This document shows, in pieces, positions 1 through 10,090 of a stretch of DNA of 64,000 bases. The stretch lies in assembly GCF_900112755.1 (NCBI RefSeq), contig NZ_FOMW01000002.1:248001-312000 (forward strand). The letters run 5' to 3'. How positions within the stretch are numbered: position 1 is the stretch's first letter; each line of letters opens with the position of its first letter. Origin of the DNA: Sulfitobacter brevis (GTDB lineage: Bacteria; Pseudomonadota; Alphaproteobacteria; Rhodobacterales; Rhodobacteraceae). Both the position numbers and the translations under genes were made by a program. The notes beneath the pieces are model-generated. The model ran no database searches, was not told the origin of the DNA, and worked only from the letters and a program-made list of their open reading frames with translations.

Positions 1-1389
1 CACGTCTTGCTCGGAAATCACGGTGAGGACCGACCCGTCTTTGCCAGAGGCGCTAGTACCGGCCCACGGCCCTTCAAAGCCATGCTCCAGCGCCCAGACT
101 GCCAAATGGAGCCCGCGTTTGCCGATGCGGGTGGCATTGGGCACAGGGATCGCTTCCGCCAATCCTTCGTCTTCGATAAGTCCGGTCAGGCGTTCGCGGG
201 CGCCTTCGGAATAGCTGGCGATCAACACCGGACCAAGCTCAAGCTTTGCTTTAATATGGGTCGCCAAGGCACCGAAAAGGCTAATAGATTCCTGCTGACG
301 TTCGGGCGCGAAATTGCGACCGATACGACCGCCTGCGTCCAACACACCCGGGCCCGTTGCCTGTGGCAATGGCACAAACCGGATGGTCCGGTGATCGGCG
401 GTGACCTCTTCCCAAGCGGCATCCGTCAGGTACAATCCTTCGGGCGGCGCAGGTTTGTACACACTGTCCATGCGCGAGCGGTTGCTCATCGCCAGACGGC
501 GGGTTTCATACTGGTCGGCGATACTGTCCCAACGTGCCAATCGGGTCGGCGTGGACTGATCGTCTAGCGTGATTGTTGCACCGGGAAGATAGTGAAACAG
601 CGTTTCCAACTCGTCGTGAAAGAACGGCAGCCAATGTTCGGCGCCTTGGTGTTTGCGCCCCGCGCTGATCGCCTCATAGAGCGGATCATCGGTGCCCGCC
701 GCGCCAAACTCGATGCGGTAGTTCTGGCGAAAACGGGTAACAGCGGCCTCATCAAGGATCACTTCGCTCACCGGTGCCAGTTCAACCAGATCAAGCTTTT
801 CGGTGGTGCGCTGGGTGGCGGGATCAAAACGCCGCGCCCCGTCCAGCACGTCACCAAAAAGATCAAGTCGCACTGGCCCCAGATCACCGGGCGGATAGAT
901 GTCGATGATGCCCCCGCGCACCGCATAATCGCCGGGCTCCATCACCGTAGGGCTTTGCACAAACCCCATCCGCACCAGAAAGTGCCGCAATGCGTTTTCA
1001 TCAACCCGCGAGCCGACCCGCGCGCTCCACGCTGCGTCACGCAAAACCGCACGCGCTGGCACGCGCTGGGTGGCTGCGTTCAACGTGGTCAGCAGGATAA
1101 ACCGTTCGGGCATGCCATGGGCAAGAGCAGCAAGCGTCGCCATGCGCTGCGCCGAGATATCGGCATTGGGCGACACGCGGTCATAAGGCAGACAGTCCCA
1201 ACCGGGGAAGGTCATCACCGGCATGTCGGGGGCGAAAAACCGTAACGCAGCCTGCATCGCGGCCATGCGTTTATCATCACGCGCGATGTGCATCACCGGC
1301 ACGGCGCGTTTGTCTATTTCGCGCAGGATCGCCTGTGCGTCAAAGCCTTCGGGGACGCCGGACAGCGTGATCTTGTTCTGTTCTGCCAT
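1..1389 (-). CDS. mfd: Transcription-repair coupling factor Mfd, N-terminal part (runs off the window)
   Basis: Mfd removes RNA polymerase stalled at DNA lesions and recruits UvrA. Only the first 463 codons are present; the frame stays open to base 1, so roughly 60 percent of a usual ~1150-residue protein lies outside. What is visible is the UvrB-like N-terminal module: FPGWDCLPYDR near residue 60, then GDYAVRGGIIDIYPPG, which is the signature of Mfd and UvrB damage-recognition domains. The polymerase-binding and helicase domains are not in view. The ATG at 1389 gives the normal family N-terminus. A 31-base gap separates it from the membrane-protein gene upstream on the same strand, so the two are probably co-transcribed. 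Confidence 0.93.
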   Translation of the reverse strand, partial: MAEQNKITLSGVPEGFDAQAILREIDKRAVPVMHIARDDKRMAAMQAALRFFAPDMPVMTFPGWDCLPYDRVSPNADISAQRMATLAALAHGMPERFILLTTLNAATQRVPARAVLRDAAWSARVGSRVDENALRHFLVRMGFVQSPTVMEPGDYAVRGGIIDIYPPGDLGPVRLDLFGDVLDGARRFDPATQRTTEKLDLVELAPVSEVILDEAAVTRFRQNYRIEFGAAGTDDPLYEAISAGRKHQGAEHWLPFFHDELETLFHYLPGATITLDDQSTPTRLARWDSIADQYETRRLAMSNRSRMDSVYKPAPPEGLYLTDAAWEEVTADHRTIRFVPLPQATGPGVLDAGGRIGRNFAPERQQESISLFGALATHIKAKLELGPVLIASYSEGARERLTGLIEDEGLAEAIPVPNATRIGKRGLHLAVWALEHGFEGPWAGTSASGKDGSVLTVISEQDV

Positions 1390-1420
1390 GGCGTCTCAAT
1401 TGGTGCTGCCGCAGGCGGTG

Positions 1421-1984
1421 TCAACCACCAAGCGGTCCCAAGGTCATGTTCTGATACATTCCCCAAAGCGCTGTCACAAAAATCGCGACCATGCCAATGA
1501 TCTGGGTATAAAGACGGTGCCGCATCAGCCGCTTTTGCAAACGCTCGCCCGCGGCATCTTCTTGCTGGATCAACCGCGCGGTCGACAGGCTAAGAAGCGC
1601 AATCAGCGACAGCGGGAACGCCAGCAGCAAAACCGCCTGCGCAAATTCCAGCCGGTAGATGAAACCCAGCAGTGTCAGTGTCGTCAGACCAAAGCAGGTA
1701 AAGCCCAGCAACCACAGCCCCGAAACCTGCGAGATATAAAGCAGCCGGTTCACATTGATCCGCACCATATCTTCGAGGTCGATCTGGGCCTGTTCGCCAA
1801 ACCGCCGCGCCCGCACCACCATATCAAACGGCACGCCCAGCACCCAATGGCTGGTGGAGGACCAAATGACCGCAAGCATGATCCAGAACCACAAGTTCGA
1901 GAACGAGCGCATGTCGATAAGTTCAAAAAGGGTTTGATACCAGTCCAAGGTCTGCTCTCGTGGGGGTCTAAGTTCGGGTTTCAT
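1421..1984 (-). CDS. Conserved four-helix membrane protein of unknown function
   Basis: I do not recognise a biochemical function. The 187-residue product has a charged N-terminus and four hydrophobic segments at about residues 32-52, 88-108, 115-135 and 163-180, so it is an inner-membrane protein. Homologues in Rhodobacteraceae are sometimes labelled component of SufBCD complex, but nothing in this sequence (no cysteine cluster, no ATPase motif) supports that label and no suf genes are nearby. It lies directly upstream of mfd on the same strand and is divergent from hemB across about 83 bases, which must hold both promoters. The call as a real gene rests on length, membrane pattern and position. 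Confidence 0.8.
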   Translation of the reverse strand: MKPELRPPREQTLDWYQTLFELIDMRSFSNLWFWIMLAVIWSSTSHWVLGVPFDMVVRARRFGEQAQIDLEDMVRINVNRLLYISQVSGLWLLGFTCFGLTTLTLLGFIYRLEFAQAVLLLAFPLSLIALLSLSTARLIQQEDAAGERLQKRLMRHRLYTQIIGMVAIFVTALWGMYQNMTLGPLGG

Positions 1985-2067
1985 ATCTGGGCTTCAGACA
2001 AATTCCTACCCTTGAGACGTGCTAAAATACGTGGCAAGCCTTTCAGACTGAAACTGAGGTAATTTTG

Positions 2068-3066
2068 ATGCAGCCGATCCACGCACCCTTCCCGTCCACG
2101 CGTTTGCGCCGGACCCGTGCCACCCCCGCCTTGCGGGCCTTGGTGCGCGAGAACAGCCTGTCGGCGGGTGACCTGATCTGGCCGATCTTTGTGCGCAAGG
2201 GTGAAGGCATCGAAGAGGCGATTCCCTCCATGCCGGGGGTGACGCGCCGCTCGGTCGATAAGGTGGCGGATGCCGCGCGCATGGCTGCTGATCTGGGCAT
2301 CGGGGCGATCTGCGTCTTTCCCTATACGGGGCCCGAAGACCGGACCGAGGATTGCGCCGGCGCATGGGACGCAGGCAACCCCGCCAACCGCGCCATTGCC
2401 GCGATCCGCCAAGCGGTGCCCGACATGGCAATCATGAGCGATGTGGCGCTGGACACCTATAACATCAACGGCCACGACGGCTTCGTCGAAAATGGCGAGA
2501 TCGTCAATGACCGCACCGTAGAGGCGCTGGTCAAGATGGCGCTGTCGCAGGCCGGTGCCGGTGCCGATATCATCGGACCATCCGATATGATGGACGGACG
2601 CATCGGCGCGATCCGTGCGGCGTTGGAGGGGGCGGGCCACAGCAATGTGACGATCCTGAGCTATGCCGCGAAATATGCCTCGGCTTTTTATGGCCCGTTC
2701 CGCGATGCCGTCGGTGCCTCCGGCGCGCTGACCGGCGATAAGAAGACATACCAGATGGATCCGGCCAATTCGGATGAGGCGCTGCGTCTGGTGGCGCGCG
2801 ATCTCTCGGAGGGTGCGGATATGGTCATGGTCAAACCCGGCCTGCCCTATCTCGATATCTGCCGCCGTGTGAAAGATACCTTCGGCGCGCCAACCTTTGC
2901 CTATCAGGTCTCGGGTGAGTACGCGATGATCAAGGCCGCCGCACAAAACGGCTGGATCGACGAAGAGCGGGTAATGATAGAAAGTCTCATGGCCTTTAAA
3001 CGCGCAGGTTGTGACGGGGTACTAACCTATTTTGCGCCCGAAGCCGCGAGATTGCTCAAAGGCTAG
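2068..3066 (+). CDS. hemB: Delta-aminolevulinic acid dehydratase (porphobilinogen synthase)
   Basis: HemB condenses two 5-aminolevulinate molecules to porphobilinogen in haem, corrinoid and bacteriochlorophyll synthesis. The 332-residue protein has both Schiff-base lysines, K202 in SYAAKYAS and K256 in MVKPGLPYLD. The metal loop near residue 125 reads SDVALDTYNINGHDG: aspartates replace the three zinc cysteines of the E. coli enzyme, which marks the Mg-dependent type. I chose the ATG at 2068, with GAGGT seven bases upstream, over the TTG immediately before it. It is monocistronic as far as can be seen, since the next gene is 169 bases away. Confidence 0.97.
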   Translation: MQPIHAPFPSTRLRRTRATPALRALVRENSLSAGDLIWPIFVRKGEGIEEAIPSMPGVTRRSVDKVADAARMAADLGIGAICVFPYTGPEDRTEDCAGAWDAGNPANRAIAAIRQAVPDMAIMSDVALDTYNINGHDGFVENGEIVNDRTVEALVKMALSQAGAGADIIGPSDMMDGRIGAIRAALEGAGHSNVTILSYAAKYASAFYGPFRDAVGASGALTGDKKTYQMDPANSDEALRLVARDLSEGADMVMVKPGLPYLDICRRVKDTFGAPTFAYQVSGEYAMIKAAAQNGWIDEERVMIESLMAFKRAGCDGVLTYFAPEAARLLKG

Positions 3067-3235
3067 TCGCGCCGCAGGATATCGTAACAGATGCAACCCG
3101 AAGCTGCAGGTAGCACCGCTAAAGGCGACAATCTGCCCAAAGCGGGCCAAAGCGCATGACATTCTGCTGAATTATGCGTAAACTCGCCGCTAAGCCGGAC
3201 AAACCGGCATCAGGCAACCAATACAGGCAGATCAA

Positions 3236-3802
3236 ATGAGCAATCCGAATATTTCGCGACGCGTCTTTACCATGGGCGCCTTGGCAGGCGTTGGTGTGAC
3301 AGCGGCATGCGGCAACGGCCTCGGCGGGCGTGGCTCCCACATCATTGATGCACGCGTCGATGCTACCCTCTCCGAGATGTACGCCACCTACCCTAATACC
3401 GTTCAACTCGCCTCCAAGGCCAATGGCGTTCTCGTCATGCCGCTGGTCACCGAGGCCGGTTTGGGCTTGGGCGGCGCTTACGGGCGCGGTGCGCTGCAAG
3501 TGAACAATGTAACGGTCGACTATTACTCGGTCGTTAAGGGCTCCGGCGGGCTCCAGATCGGGGCGCAGCAATATGCACATGTGCTGTTTTTCATGACCGA
3601 GCAGGCGCTGGGCGATTTTCGACGCTCCCCCGGTTGGGCCGCAGGTGCCGATCTTGAGTATGTGATCTCGGACAAGGGCGATAGCGTCAACGCCGATACC
3701 ACCACAGCACTCGCGCCGGTATTGGCAGCGGTCTTTGGCCGTGCCGGCCTGCGGCTCGGGGCAACGCTGGAAGGTACGAAATACACCCGCATTATCCCCT
3801 AA
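3236..3802 (+). CDS. SYLF/Ysc84-domain lipoprotein, predicted Tat export
   Basis: The 188-residue protein begins with a twin-arginine signal (SRRVF at residues 7-11), a hydrophobic stretch and a lipobox-like TAAC with C25, so it is probably exported folded by Tat and lipidated. The rest matches the SYLF (Ysc84) family: a conserved lead-in YPNTVQLASKANGVLVMP followed by glycine-rich GLGLGGAYGRGAL and the VVKGSGGLQIGAQ block. SYLF domains bind phosphoinositides in eukaryotes; the bacterial role is unknown. A small hairpin (3194-3208) lies in the leader and a strong terminator follows. The gene appears to be a single transcription unit. Family assignment is confident; function is not. Confidence 0.85.
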   Translation: MSNPNISRRVFTMGALAGVGVTAACGNGLGGRGSHIIDARVDATLSEMYATYPNTVQLASKANGVLVMPLVTEAGLGLGGAYGRGALQVNNVTVDYYSVVKGSGGLQIGAQQYAHVLFFMTEQALGDFRRSPGWAAGADLEYVISDKGDSVNADTTTALAPVLAAVFGRAGLRLGATLEGTKYTRIIP

Positions 3803-3845
3803 AGCAATGCATTAGGATTTTGGTGCAAGTCTTTGAAGAATAAAC

Positions 3846-3875
3846 AAAAACGGCCCCAATTATAGGGCCGTTTTT
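3846..3875. terminator. Bidirectional rho-independent terminator
   Basis: An 11-base-pair stem, AAAAACGGCCC with GGGCCGTTTTT around an 8-base loop, has an A run on one side and a T run on the other. It therefore serves both the SYLF gene (plus strand) and the convergent dehydrogenase gene (minus strand). Confidence 0.9.
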
Positions 3876-3885
3876 ACATCCCGCA

Positions 3886-4758
3886 TCAGCCCGCGGCGCG
3901 CAGTCGCTTGATCAGGCTCGACGTATCCCAACGGGCACCACCCATCTTTTGGACGTCCTTATAGAACTGGTCTACCAGCGCCGTGACCGGCAGGCTGGCG
4001 CCGGTCTCGTCAGCCGTCTCCAGACAAATCCCCAAGTCTTTGCGCATCCAGTCCACCGCAAAGCCATGCTCGAATTTATCATCCAACATGGTCTCATAGC
4101 GGTTGGCCATCTGCCATGATCCGGCGGCACCTTGGCTGATCACCTCGACTACGGCACGCCCGTCAAGGCCAGCCTTTTCGGCAAAGTGCAGCGCTTCTGA
4201 AAGCCCCTGCACCAAGCCGGCAATCGCGATCTGGTTGCACATCTTGGTCATCTGGCCTGCACCACTGTCGCCGATCCGGCGGCAAATCTTGCTATAGACC
4301 TCCATCACCGGCAGCGCGCGATCAAAGGCAGCCTGATCGCCGCCACACATGATCGACAACTGGCCGTTTTCCGCCCCCGCCTGACCGCCCGAAATCGGCG
4401 CATCGATAAAGCTGACGCCAGCCGCTTCGGCTGCGGCAGACATCTCGCGCGTGACGGCCGCCGATACGGTGGTATGATCCACCAGAACCGCGCCGCGTGA
4501 CATGCCAGCAAAAGCCCCGTCATCACCCACACAAACCGAGCGCAGATCGTCATCATTCCCGACACAAGACATCACGAAATCAGCACCTTGCGCCGCTTCG
4601 CGCGGGGTTTTGGCCGCACTGCCACTGTGCGTGTCAGCCCAGTCCTGCGCCTTGGAAGCGGTGCGGTTATAAACCGTGACCTCATGCCCTGCTTTTTGCA
4701 GGTGTCCGGCCATCGGTGCGCCCATTACGCCCAGCCCCAAAAATGCGAGTTTCGCCAT
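3886..4758 (-). CDS. Beta-hydroxyacid dehydrogenase (3-hydroxyisobutyrate dehydrogenase family)
   Basis: NAD(P)-dependent oxidoreductase of the 6-phosphogluconate dehydrogenase superfamily, 290 residues, the usual length. The N-terminal Rossmann motif is GLGVMGAPMAGHL (residues 8-20) with YNRT at the end of beta-2. The substrate signature appears as DAPISGGQAGAENGQLSIMCGG near residue 120, and the catalytic lysine lies in KMCNQ around residue 170. The helical C-terminal half follows. The family includes MmsB, GarR and glyoxylate/succinic semialdehyde reductases; the substrate cannot be read from the sequence and the neighbours give no pathway clue. It is transcribed alone toward the shared terminator. 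Confidence 0.88.
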   Translation of the reverse strand: MAKLAFLGLGVMGAPMAGHLQKAGHEVTVYNRTASKAQDWADTHSGSAAKTPREAAQGADFVMSCVGNDDDLRSVCVGDDGAFAGMSRGAVLVDHTTVSAAVTREMSAAAEAAGVSFIDAPISGGQAGAENGQLSIMCGGDQAAFDRALPVMEVYSKICRRIGDSGAGQMTKMCNQIAIAGLVQGLSEALHFAEKAGLDGRAVVEVISQGAAGSWQMANRYETMLDDKFEHGFAVDWMRKDLGICLETADETGASLPVTALVDQFYKDVQKMGGARWDTSSLIKRLRAAG

Positions 4759-4855
4759 CTGCTTTTCCTTACCATCCAGTTGCGCTATTGCCTTGGTGTA
4801 ACACCTACCACCTCACGCGCCTTGGTCAATTGGCGCGCCCGAACCGGAGCGGTAC

Positions 4856-7321
4856 ATGGCCCTGATCTTTCGCTGGCTGGTGCGTTTGGCCGCATTGCTG
4901 ATTTTCCTCACGGTTCTGGGCGTCGGTATGGCCTATTGGCTCGCCTCGCGGTCCCTGCCCGACTACGACGATGAGGTTACGGTGCGCGGGCTGACCGCCC
5001 CCGTCGAAATCGTGCGCGACAATGCGAATGTGCCGCATATCTTTGGTAAAACCGATGCCGACGTCTTTCATGCGCTGGGGTTTGCCCACGCACAGGACCG
5101 GATGTGGCAGATGATCCTGTTGCGCCGGACTGCCCAAGGCCGCTTGAGCGAAGTTTTCGGCACTGCCACGCTGAACATCGATAAGCTGCTACGACGGTTT
5201 GATATCTATACGCTTTCGGTTCGCTCCGTGGAGGCTCTGGACGCCGAGACCCGCGCGGCGTTGGAAGCATACTCCGCCGGGGTCAACGCGCGGCTCGACC
5301 AGATCAACTCCGAAGCGCTGGGTCGTGGTGCGCCTGAAATGTGGCTGTTTAACGCGCCGATGGCACCATGGAGCCCTGCGGACTCGCTCGCCATCGTCAA
5401 ACTAATGGGGCTGCAACTCTCCGGCCATCTGGAGGCGGAAGTGATCCGCGCACGCACCTCGCTGGCGCTGGCCGATCCGGACCGGCTGAAAGACATTCTC
5501 CCCGATGTGCCGGGCGCGGGCATCGCGGCCCTGCCCGAGTACGCAGCACTTGTGCCAGATGCACCGAAATTCGCCAAAAACATCCCGCTTGATCCGCATC
5601 CGCTGTCGCCATTCAAACATCTGGCCTTTGCTGGTGCTTCTAACGCTTGGGCCGCTGATCCCTCCCGCTCGGCTTCGGGCGGCACCTTGTTGGCCAACGA
5701 TCCACACCTTGGCTTTTCGGCCCCCGCGATCTGGTATCTGGCGCGGCTGGAGCTACAAAGTGGCGGCGTGATCGGCGGCACCATTCCGGGCATTCCCGTG
5801 GTGCTGACCGGGCGCAGTGCCGATCTCGGCTGGGGTTTGACCTCGGCTTACGTCGATGATCAGGACGTTTATATCGAAGCGCTGAATCCCGATAACAGCA
5901 ACGAATACCGCACCCCTGACGGGTTTCGCAAGTTCCGCACGCGCTCGTCGATCATCAACGTCAAGGACGCCGATCCTGTCACCGTCACCCTGCGCTGGAC
6001 CGAAAACGGGCCGGTCATGCCAGGCAACCACTATAATCTGGCGAGCATCACGCCGTCTGGCCACGTAGCCAGTGTGAATTGGACCGTGCTAAGTGATCGC
6101 GACACCTCAATCCAGGCGGCGATGGCGCTGATGCACGCCAAAACCGTAGAAGAAGGCATTGCCGCGACCGAAAGCTATATCGCGCCAGCGCAGAACCTGA
6201 CCCTGTCGGACCATAAAAACATCGCGATGAAGACCATCGGCGCGCTGCCACGGCGCGACGCCAACCATCAAAGCAAGGGCCGCATGCCGACGCGGGGCTG
6301 GGAAAAGGCAAATCGTTGGGACGGCATGATGCCCTATACGGCCAATCCCGAATTTATCGCGCCATCTGGCGGTATCTTGGGCAACACCAACAATAAAACC
6401 GTTGATCGCCCGTTTCCCAACCATGTCTCCTATCTTTGGGGCGACACCCAGCGCATTCAGCGTTGGCAGCGGCTGATGCAGAACCGGCAGGTCCATACCC
6501 GCGACAGCTTCATCGAGGCGCAGCTTGATACGATCAGCTTTACCGCACGCTCGCTGCTGCCGCTGATGGGGGCCGAGCTGTGGTTCACCGGAGAGGCCGC
6601 GCCAGACAAAACCCCCGAACGCCAGCGTCAACGCGCGCTGACGCTGTTGGCAGGCTGGTCGGGCGAGATGAACGAGCACATGCCCGAACCGCTGATCTAT
6701 GCGGCATGGCTACGCGCCTTGCAGGCACGGATGATCCAAGACGACCTTGGCCCGCTGGCCGACGAATTCAGCCATGTCGAGCCATTGTTTATCGAACGGG
6801 CGTTCCGCAACATCGATGGTGCGGCGGCTTGGTGCGATGTCCTTCAATCCGCGCCGATTGAAACCTGCCCCGATATGGCGCGATTGGCGCTGGATGATGC
6901 GCTGCTGTGGATCAACGAGACTTGGGGTACGCAACTGGAATCGCTGCGTTGGGGCGATGCCCACCAAGCCACCCACGACCATCAGGTCTTGGGCGAGGTC
7001 CCCGTGCTGCGTTACTTCGTGAACATCCGCCAATCGACCTCGGGCGGCGATAATACTTTGATGCGCGGGCGCACCAAGGGCACCGAGCCCAACCCGTTTT
7101 ATAATGTCCACGGTGCGGGCTATCGCGGCGTCTATGATTTCGCCGATCCAGATTCGTCAGTCTTTGTCACCTCAACGGGACAATCAGGGCATTTCCTGTC
7201 GCGCCATTACGATGACATGGCACAGCTTTGGCGGCGCGGTGAGTATATCCCGATGTCGCTGGATCAAGAGCTTGCTCGCGCCGCTGCCGTTGGCGTGACG
7301 ACCCTGCGTCCGGCGCAATAA
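4856..7321 (+). CDS. Penicillin acylase family N-terminal-nucleophile hydrolase
   Basis: An 821-residue precursor of the penicillin G acylase / acyl-homoserine-lactone acylase family, which cleaves amide bonds after self-processing. A single hydrophobic segment (about residues 5-28) is a signal peptide or anchor, so the enzyme is periplasmic. The alpha domain carries [13 protein letters not shown] and [12 protein letters not shown]. The processing site is GAS262-NAW: Ser262 becomes the N-terminal nucleophile of the beta chain, followed by [14 protein letters not shown]. The substrate could be an acyl-homoserine lactone (quorum quenching) or another acylated amine; sequence alone does not decide. 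The stop codon is one base before the rluE start, implying co-transcription. Confidence 0.92.
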   Translation: MALIFRWLVRLAALLIFLTVLGVGMAYWLASRSLPDYDDEVTVRGLTAPVEIVRDNANVPHIFGKTDADVFHALGFAHAQDRMWQMILLRRTAQGRLSEVFGTATLNIDKLLRRFDIYTLSVRSVEALDAETRAALEAYSAGVNARLDQINSEALGRGAPEMWLFNAPMAPWSPADSLAIVKLMGLQLSGHLEAEVIRARTSLALADPDRLKDILPDVPGAGIAALPEYAALVPDAPKFAKNIPLDPHPLSPFKHLAFAGASNAWAADPSRSASGGTLLANDPHLGFSAPAIWYLARLELQSGGVIGGTIPGIPVVLTGRSADLGWGLTSAYVDDQDVYIEALNPDNSNEYRTPDGFRKFRTRSSIINVKDADPVTVTLRWTENGPVMPGNHYNLASITPSGHVASVNWTVLSDRDTSIQAAMALMHAKTVEEGIAATESYIAPAQNLTLSDHKNIAMKTIGALPRRDANHQSKGRMPTRGWEKANRWDGMMPYTANPEFIAPSGGILGNTNNKTVDRPFPNHVSYLWGDTQRIQRWQRLMQNRQVHTRDSFIEAQLDTISFTARSLLPLMGAELWFTGEAAPDKTPERQRQRALTLLAGWSGEMNEHMPEPLIYAAWLRALQARMIQDDLGPLADEFSHVEPLFIERAFRNIDGAAAWCDVLQSAPIETCPDMARLALDDALLWINETWGTQLESLRWGDAHQATHDHQVLGEVPVLRYFVNIRQSTSGGDNTLMRGRTKGTEPNPFYNVHGAGYRGVYDFADPDSSVFVTSTGQSGHFLSRHYDDMAQLWRRGEYIPMSLDQELARAAAVGVTTLRPAQ

Positions 7322-7322
7322 G

Positions 7323-7886
7323 ATGAACCGCGTCATTTTGTTTAACAAACCCTTCGGCGTGCTGTCACAGTTCACCGATAAAGGCTCAGAGGGTTCGACC
7401 CGCCCAACCCTGTCAGGCTACATCGATGAGAAGGGCTTTTACCCCGCCGGACGGCTCGATCGCGACAGCGAAGGTCTGTTGGTGCTGACCGATCACGGCC
7501 CGCTTCAGGCCCGCATCGCCCATCCGAAATACAAGCGGCCCAAGACCTATCTGATACAGGTCGAAGGCACCCCTGACCTGCAGGCGCTTGAGGCGTTGCG
7601 TCGTGGTGTAACCCTCAAAGACGGGCTTACCGCCCCCGCCGAGATCACCCAAATCGATGCGCCTGAAGGGTTGTGGGAGCGCGACCCGCCCGTGCGGTTT
7701 CGCAAATCGGTGCCAGATGCATGGCTGCAGATCACTATCCGCGAAGGCCGCAACCGTCAGGTGCGCCGGATGACCGCCCATGTCGGGCTGCCGACGCTCC
7801 GGTTGATCCGCCGCAGCATCGGCGACTGGGAATTGGCGGGCCTTAAACCCGGCACTTGGCGCTGGTCGACAGAAAGCGGCGCCTAG
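7323..7886 (+). CDS. rluE: 23S rRNA pseudouridine synthase, RluE-like (RsuA family)
   Basis: The 187-residue protein isomerises uridine to pseudouridine in RNA. The catalytic motif is [18 protein letters not shown] with the nucleophilic Asp of GRLDRDSEG, and the family motifs [10 protein letters not shown] at the N-terminus and [17 protein letters not shown] near residue 140 are present. There is no S4 domain in front, which fits RluE (U2457 of 23S rRNA in E. coli) better than RsuA or RluB. The gene starts one base after the acylase stop and its 3' end overlaps the convergent DUF2177 gene by four bases. Confidence 0.85.
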   Translation: MNRVILFNKPFGVLSQFTDKGSEGSTRPTLSGYIDEKGFYPAGRLDRDSEGLLVLTDHGPLQARIAHPKYKRPKTYLIQVEGTPDLQALEALRRGVTLKDGLTAPAEITQIDAPEGLWERDPPVRFRKSVPDAWLQITIREGRNRQVRRMTAHVGLPTLRLIRRSIGDWELAGLKPGTWRWSTESGA

Positions 7887-8284
7887 GCCAGCAGCCGCGC
7901 GATCCAGACTCCGCCCGTGGCCGACACAGCTGTCAGGCAAATGCCCCATGTCAGATCGGTCGCCACCATCTGCGCGGTCCAGTCCTTCATCACGGCAAGC
8001 GAGGTAAACTCGTAAGTGCCATACCCCAGCGCCCCGATCAGCGCGGCATTGCCCAGCACCCAGATCAGGCTTTTATCTTGGGTGATCGCGGGCCATGACA
8101 CGAACCACAACAGAACAGCCACGTAAAACGCATAAAACAGAAACGCGGGCAGCAGGCGGAATTGATCCAGCAGCAACGAGCCGATGGATTTTTCAAACAC
8201 CGGCTTGATCAGCGTGCTGAGCCCGATGAAATCGAGGCCGAGAAACAGCACAAAGGTCGCAAGATATAGGACGATTAAGGTCAT
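7883..8284 (-). CDS. DUF2177 family membrane protein
   Basis: A 133-residue integral membrane protein with four hydrophobic segments (about residues 3-22, 45-66, 75-92 and 108-130). The conserved DUF2177 features are the early [10 protein letters not shown] block and the later [19 protein letters not shown] block, where an aromatic/charged stretch separates helices 3 and 4. Function is unknown for the family. It is convergent with rluE (stops overlap) and lies 93 bases downstream of hflX on the same strand. Confidence 0.85.
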   Translation of the reverse strand: MTLIVLYLATFVLFLGLDFIGLSTLIKPVFEKSIGSLLLDQFRLLPAFLFYAFYVAVLLWFVSWPAITQDKSLIWVLGNAALIGALGYGTYEFTSLAVMKDWTAQMVATDLTWGICLTAVSATGGVWIARLLA

Positions 8285-8377
8285 CGGCAGGCTCCGGTTT
8301 CGGGGGTCTGCGCTATGATATGTCCCGCGCCGGCAAGATTGCGACTTTTGAGGCCACAGTTAAAGCGCCGCCGCGGT

Positions 8378-9676
8378 TTAAAGGCGCTGAAATTGCGCTT
8401 CCTGTTCGGCAGACCAGCGCACCGTCAGGGCAAAACCATCCTCGGTCTGGGTCTCTTTTTGCACGACGTCCTGCGCAAACAGCCACGCCCGCTTTTTGCC
8501 CTCGGAGAACGCCAGCGTCAGATCGGCTTCGCGCACCGCCCCTTGCAGAGCTTCGGCCACCACATGCTGCAAGGCGTCCAGCCCTTCGCCGCTGATCGCC
8601 GAAATTGCCAGCACGTTATCGTCCCGCGCCGCACGGGCGCGTACCGCTTCAGCACGGTCGTCGGGCAGCAAATCAAGCTTGTTCCAGACCTCGAAAGTGC
8701 GGATGTCTTTCGGCACACCGAGGGAGGCGAGAATTTCGCGCACGTCCTGCGCCTGTTCTTCGCTCTGCGCGTGCGAAATATCGCGCACGTGGCAGATGAT
8801 ATCGGCGGCCAGCACTTCTTCAAGCGTGGCGCGGAAGGCCGCGACCAACTCGGTTGGCAGATCGGAGATGAAACCAACCGTGTCGCTGAGGATAATTTCC
8901 GGCCCGTCTTTCAGCTCAAGGCTGCGCATCGTCGGGTCGAGCGTGGCAAAGAGCATGTCTTTGACCATCACATCAGCGCCCGTTAAGCGATTAAATAGCG
9001 TGGATTTTCCAGCGTTGGTATAGCCAACCAATGCGACAATCGGATAGGACACTTTGGCCCGCGCCGCGCGGTGCAGCGCACGGGTTTTCACCACTTTGTC
9101 CAACTGGCGGCGCAGGCGCACAAGCTGGTCGTCAATGGCGCGTCTGTCTGCTTCGATCTGGGTTTCACCCGGACCACCAACAAAGCCCAAACCGCCCCGC
9201 TGACGCTCAAGGTGGGTCCATGCCCGCACCAGACGGGTGCGTTGATAGCTCAGCGCAGCCATCTCGACTTGCAGCACGCCCTCGCGGGTCGCGGCACGGT
9301 CGGAGAAAATTTCCAGAATAAGGCCGGTCCGGTCAAGAAGTTTGACCCCCCATTCCTTTTCAAGGTTACGCTGCTGCACAGGGCTGACGGGACCGTCTAC
9401 CAGCACCAAATCAATCTCGCCTTCCTCGAAGGCGTCGTGAAAATCTTTGATCTTGCCCTTGCCGAACAGCATTCCGGCATTCACCGTGCGCAGCGGCACC
9501 ACATCGGCACCGATCACTTCAAGATGCGGCAGGGCATGGGCCAAGGCGACAGCCTCGGCCAAGGCCGAGGTCGGCTCGCGCCGCTCGTTATTGTTTTTGA
9601 TGTCAGGATGCAGCACCCACGCGCGTGTCACGCGGGGTCCGTCGGTGTTGTCGACCTGAAAGGCTACTTTGCTCAA
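8378..9676 (-). CDS. hflX: Ribosome-associated GTPase HflX
   Basis: HflX is a GTPase that splits stalled 70S ribosomes under stress. The 432-residue protein has the HflX N-terminal domain with [12 protein letters not shown] near residue 68 and the [15 protein letters not shown] linker, then a G domain with [12 protein letters not shown] (G1), DTVGFI (G3) and NKLD (G4). The start is a TTG at 9676 inside a TTGA overlap with the hfq stop; no ATG or GTG gives a full N-terminal domain, so translation is probably coupled to hfq. The hfq-hflX pairing is widely conserved in proteobacteria. Confidence 0.95.
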
Positions 9677-9912
9677 GAGGCGTCTTCGCCCTCGTAAAGC
9701 GAGATCGGCTGGCTCGGCATGATGGTCGAAATCGCATGCTTGTACACAAGCTGGGATTGACCATCACGGCGCAGCAGAACGCAGAAGTTATCAAACCAGG
9801 TGATCACACCCTGCAGTTTGACCCCGTTGATCAAAAAGATCGTAACGGGGACTTTGGTCTTGCGAACGTGATTGAGGAATGCGTCCTGAAGGTTCTGTCT
9901 GTCAGATGCCAT
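9673..9912 (-). CDS. hfq: RNA chaperone Hfq
   Basis: Hfq forms a hexamer that promotes pairing of small RNAs with mRNAs. The product is 79 residues, typical for alphaproteobacteria, which lack the long C-terminal tail of E. coli Hfq. Sm1 is seen as [30 protein letters not shown] and Sm2 as [10 protein letters not shown] (the usual YKHAIST). I start it at the ATG at 9912, giving the family N-terminus; a longer in-frame extension upstream has no Hfq similarity. It overlaps hflX by four bases. The 178-base region upstream separates it from trkH and probably holds its own promoter. Confidence 0.97.
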
Positions 9913-10090
9913 AGTTTGATCTCGCTTCTTGTTCTTGCTGGCATCCGCGGACCGGACCCCCCTATGGACAAGGAGTATGTCTTGACGCGGGGTGACATTC
10001 CACCCCCAAAACAACGGCCTGCAACGATTGGGGGATATGGCGTATCGTGGAAGCAACAGAGCGTTTATGTCTTGTGCAACCTTGCCAGAG

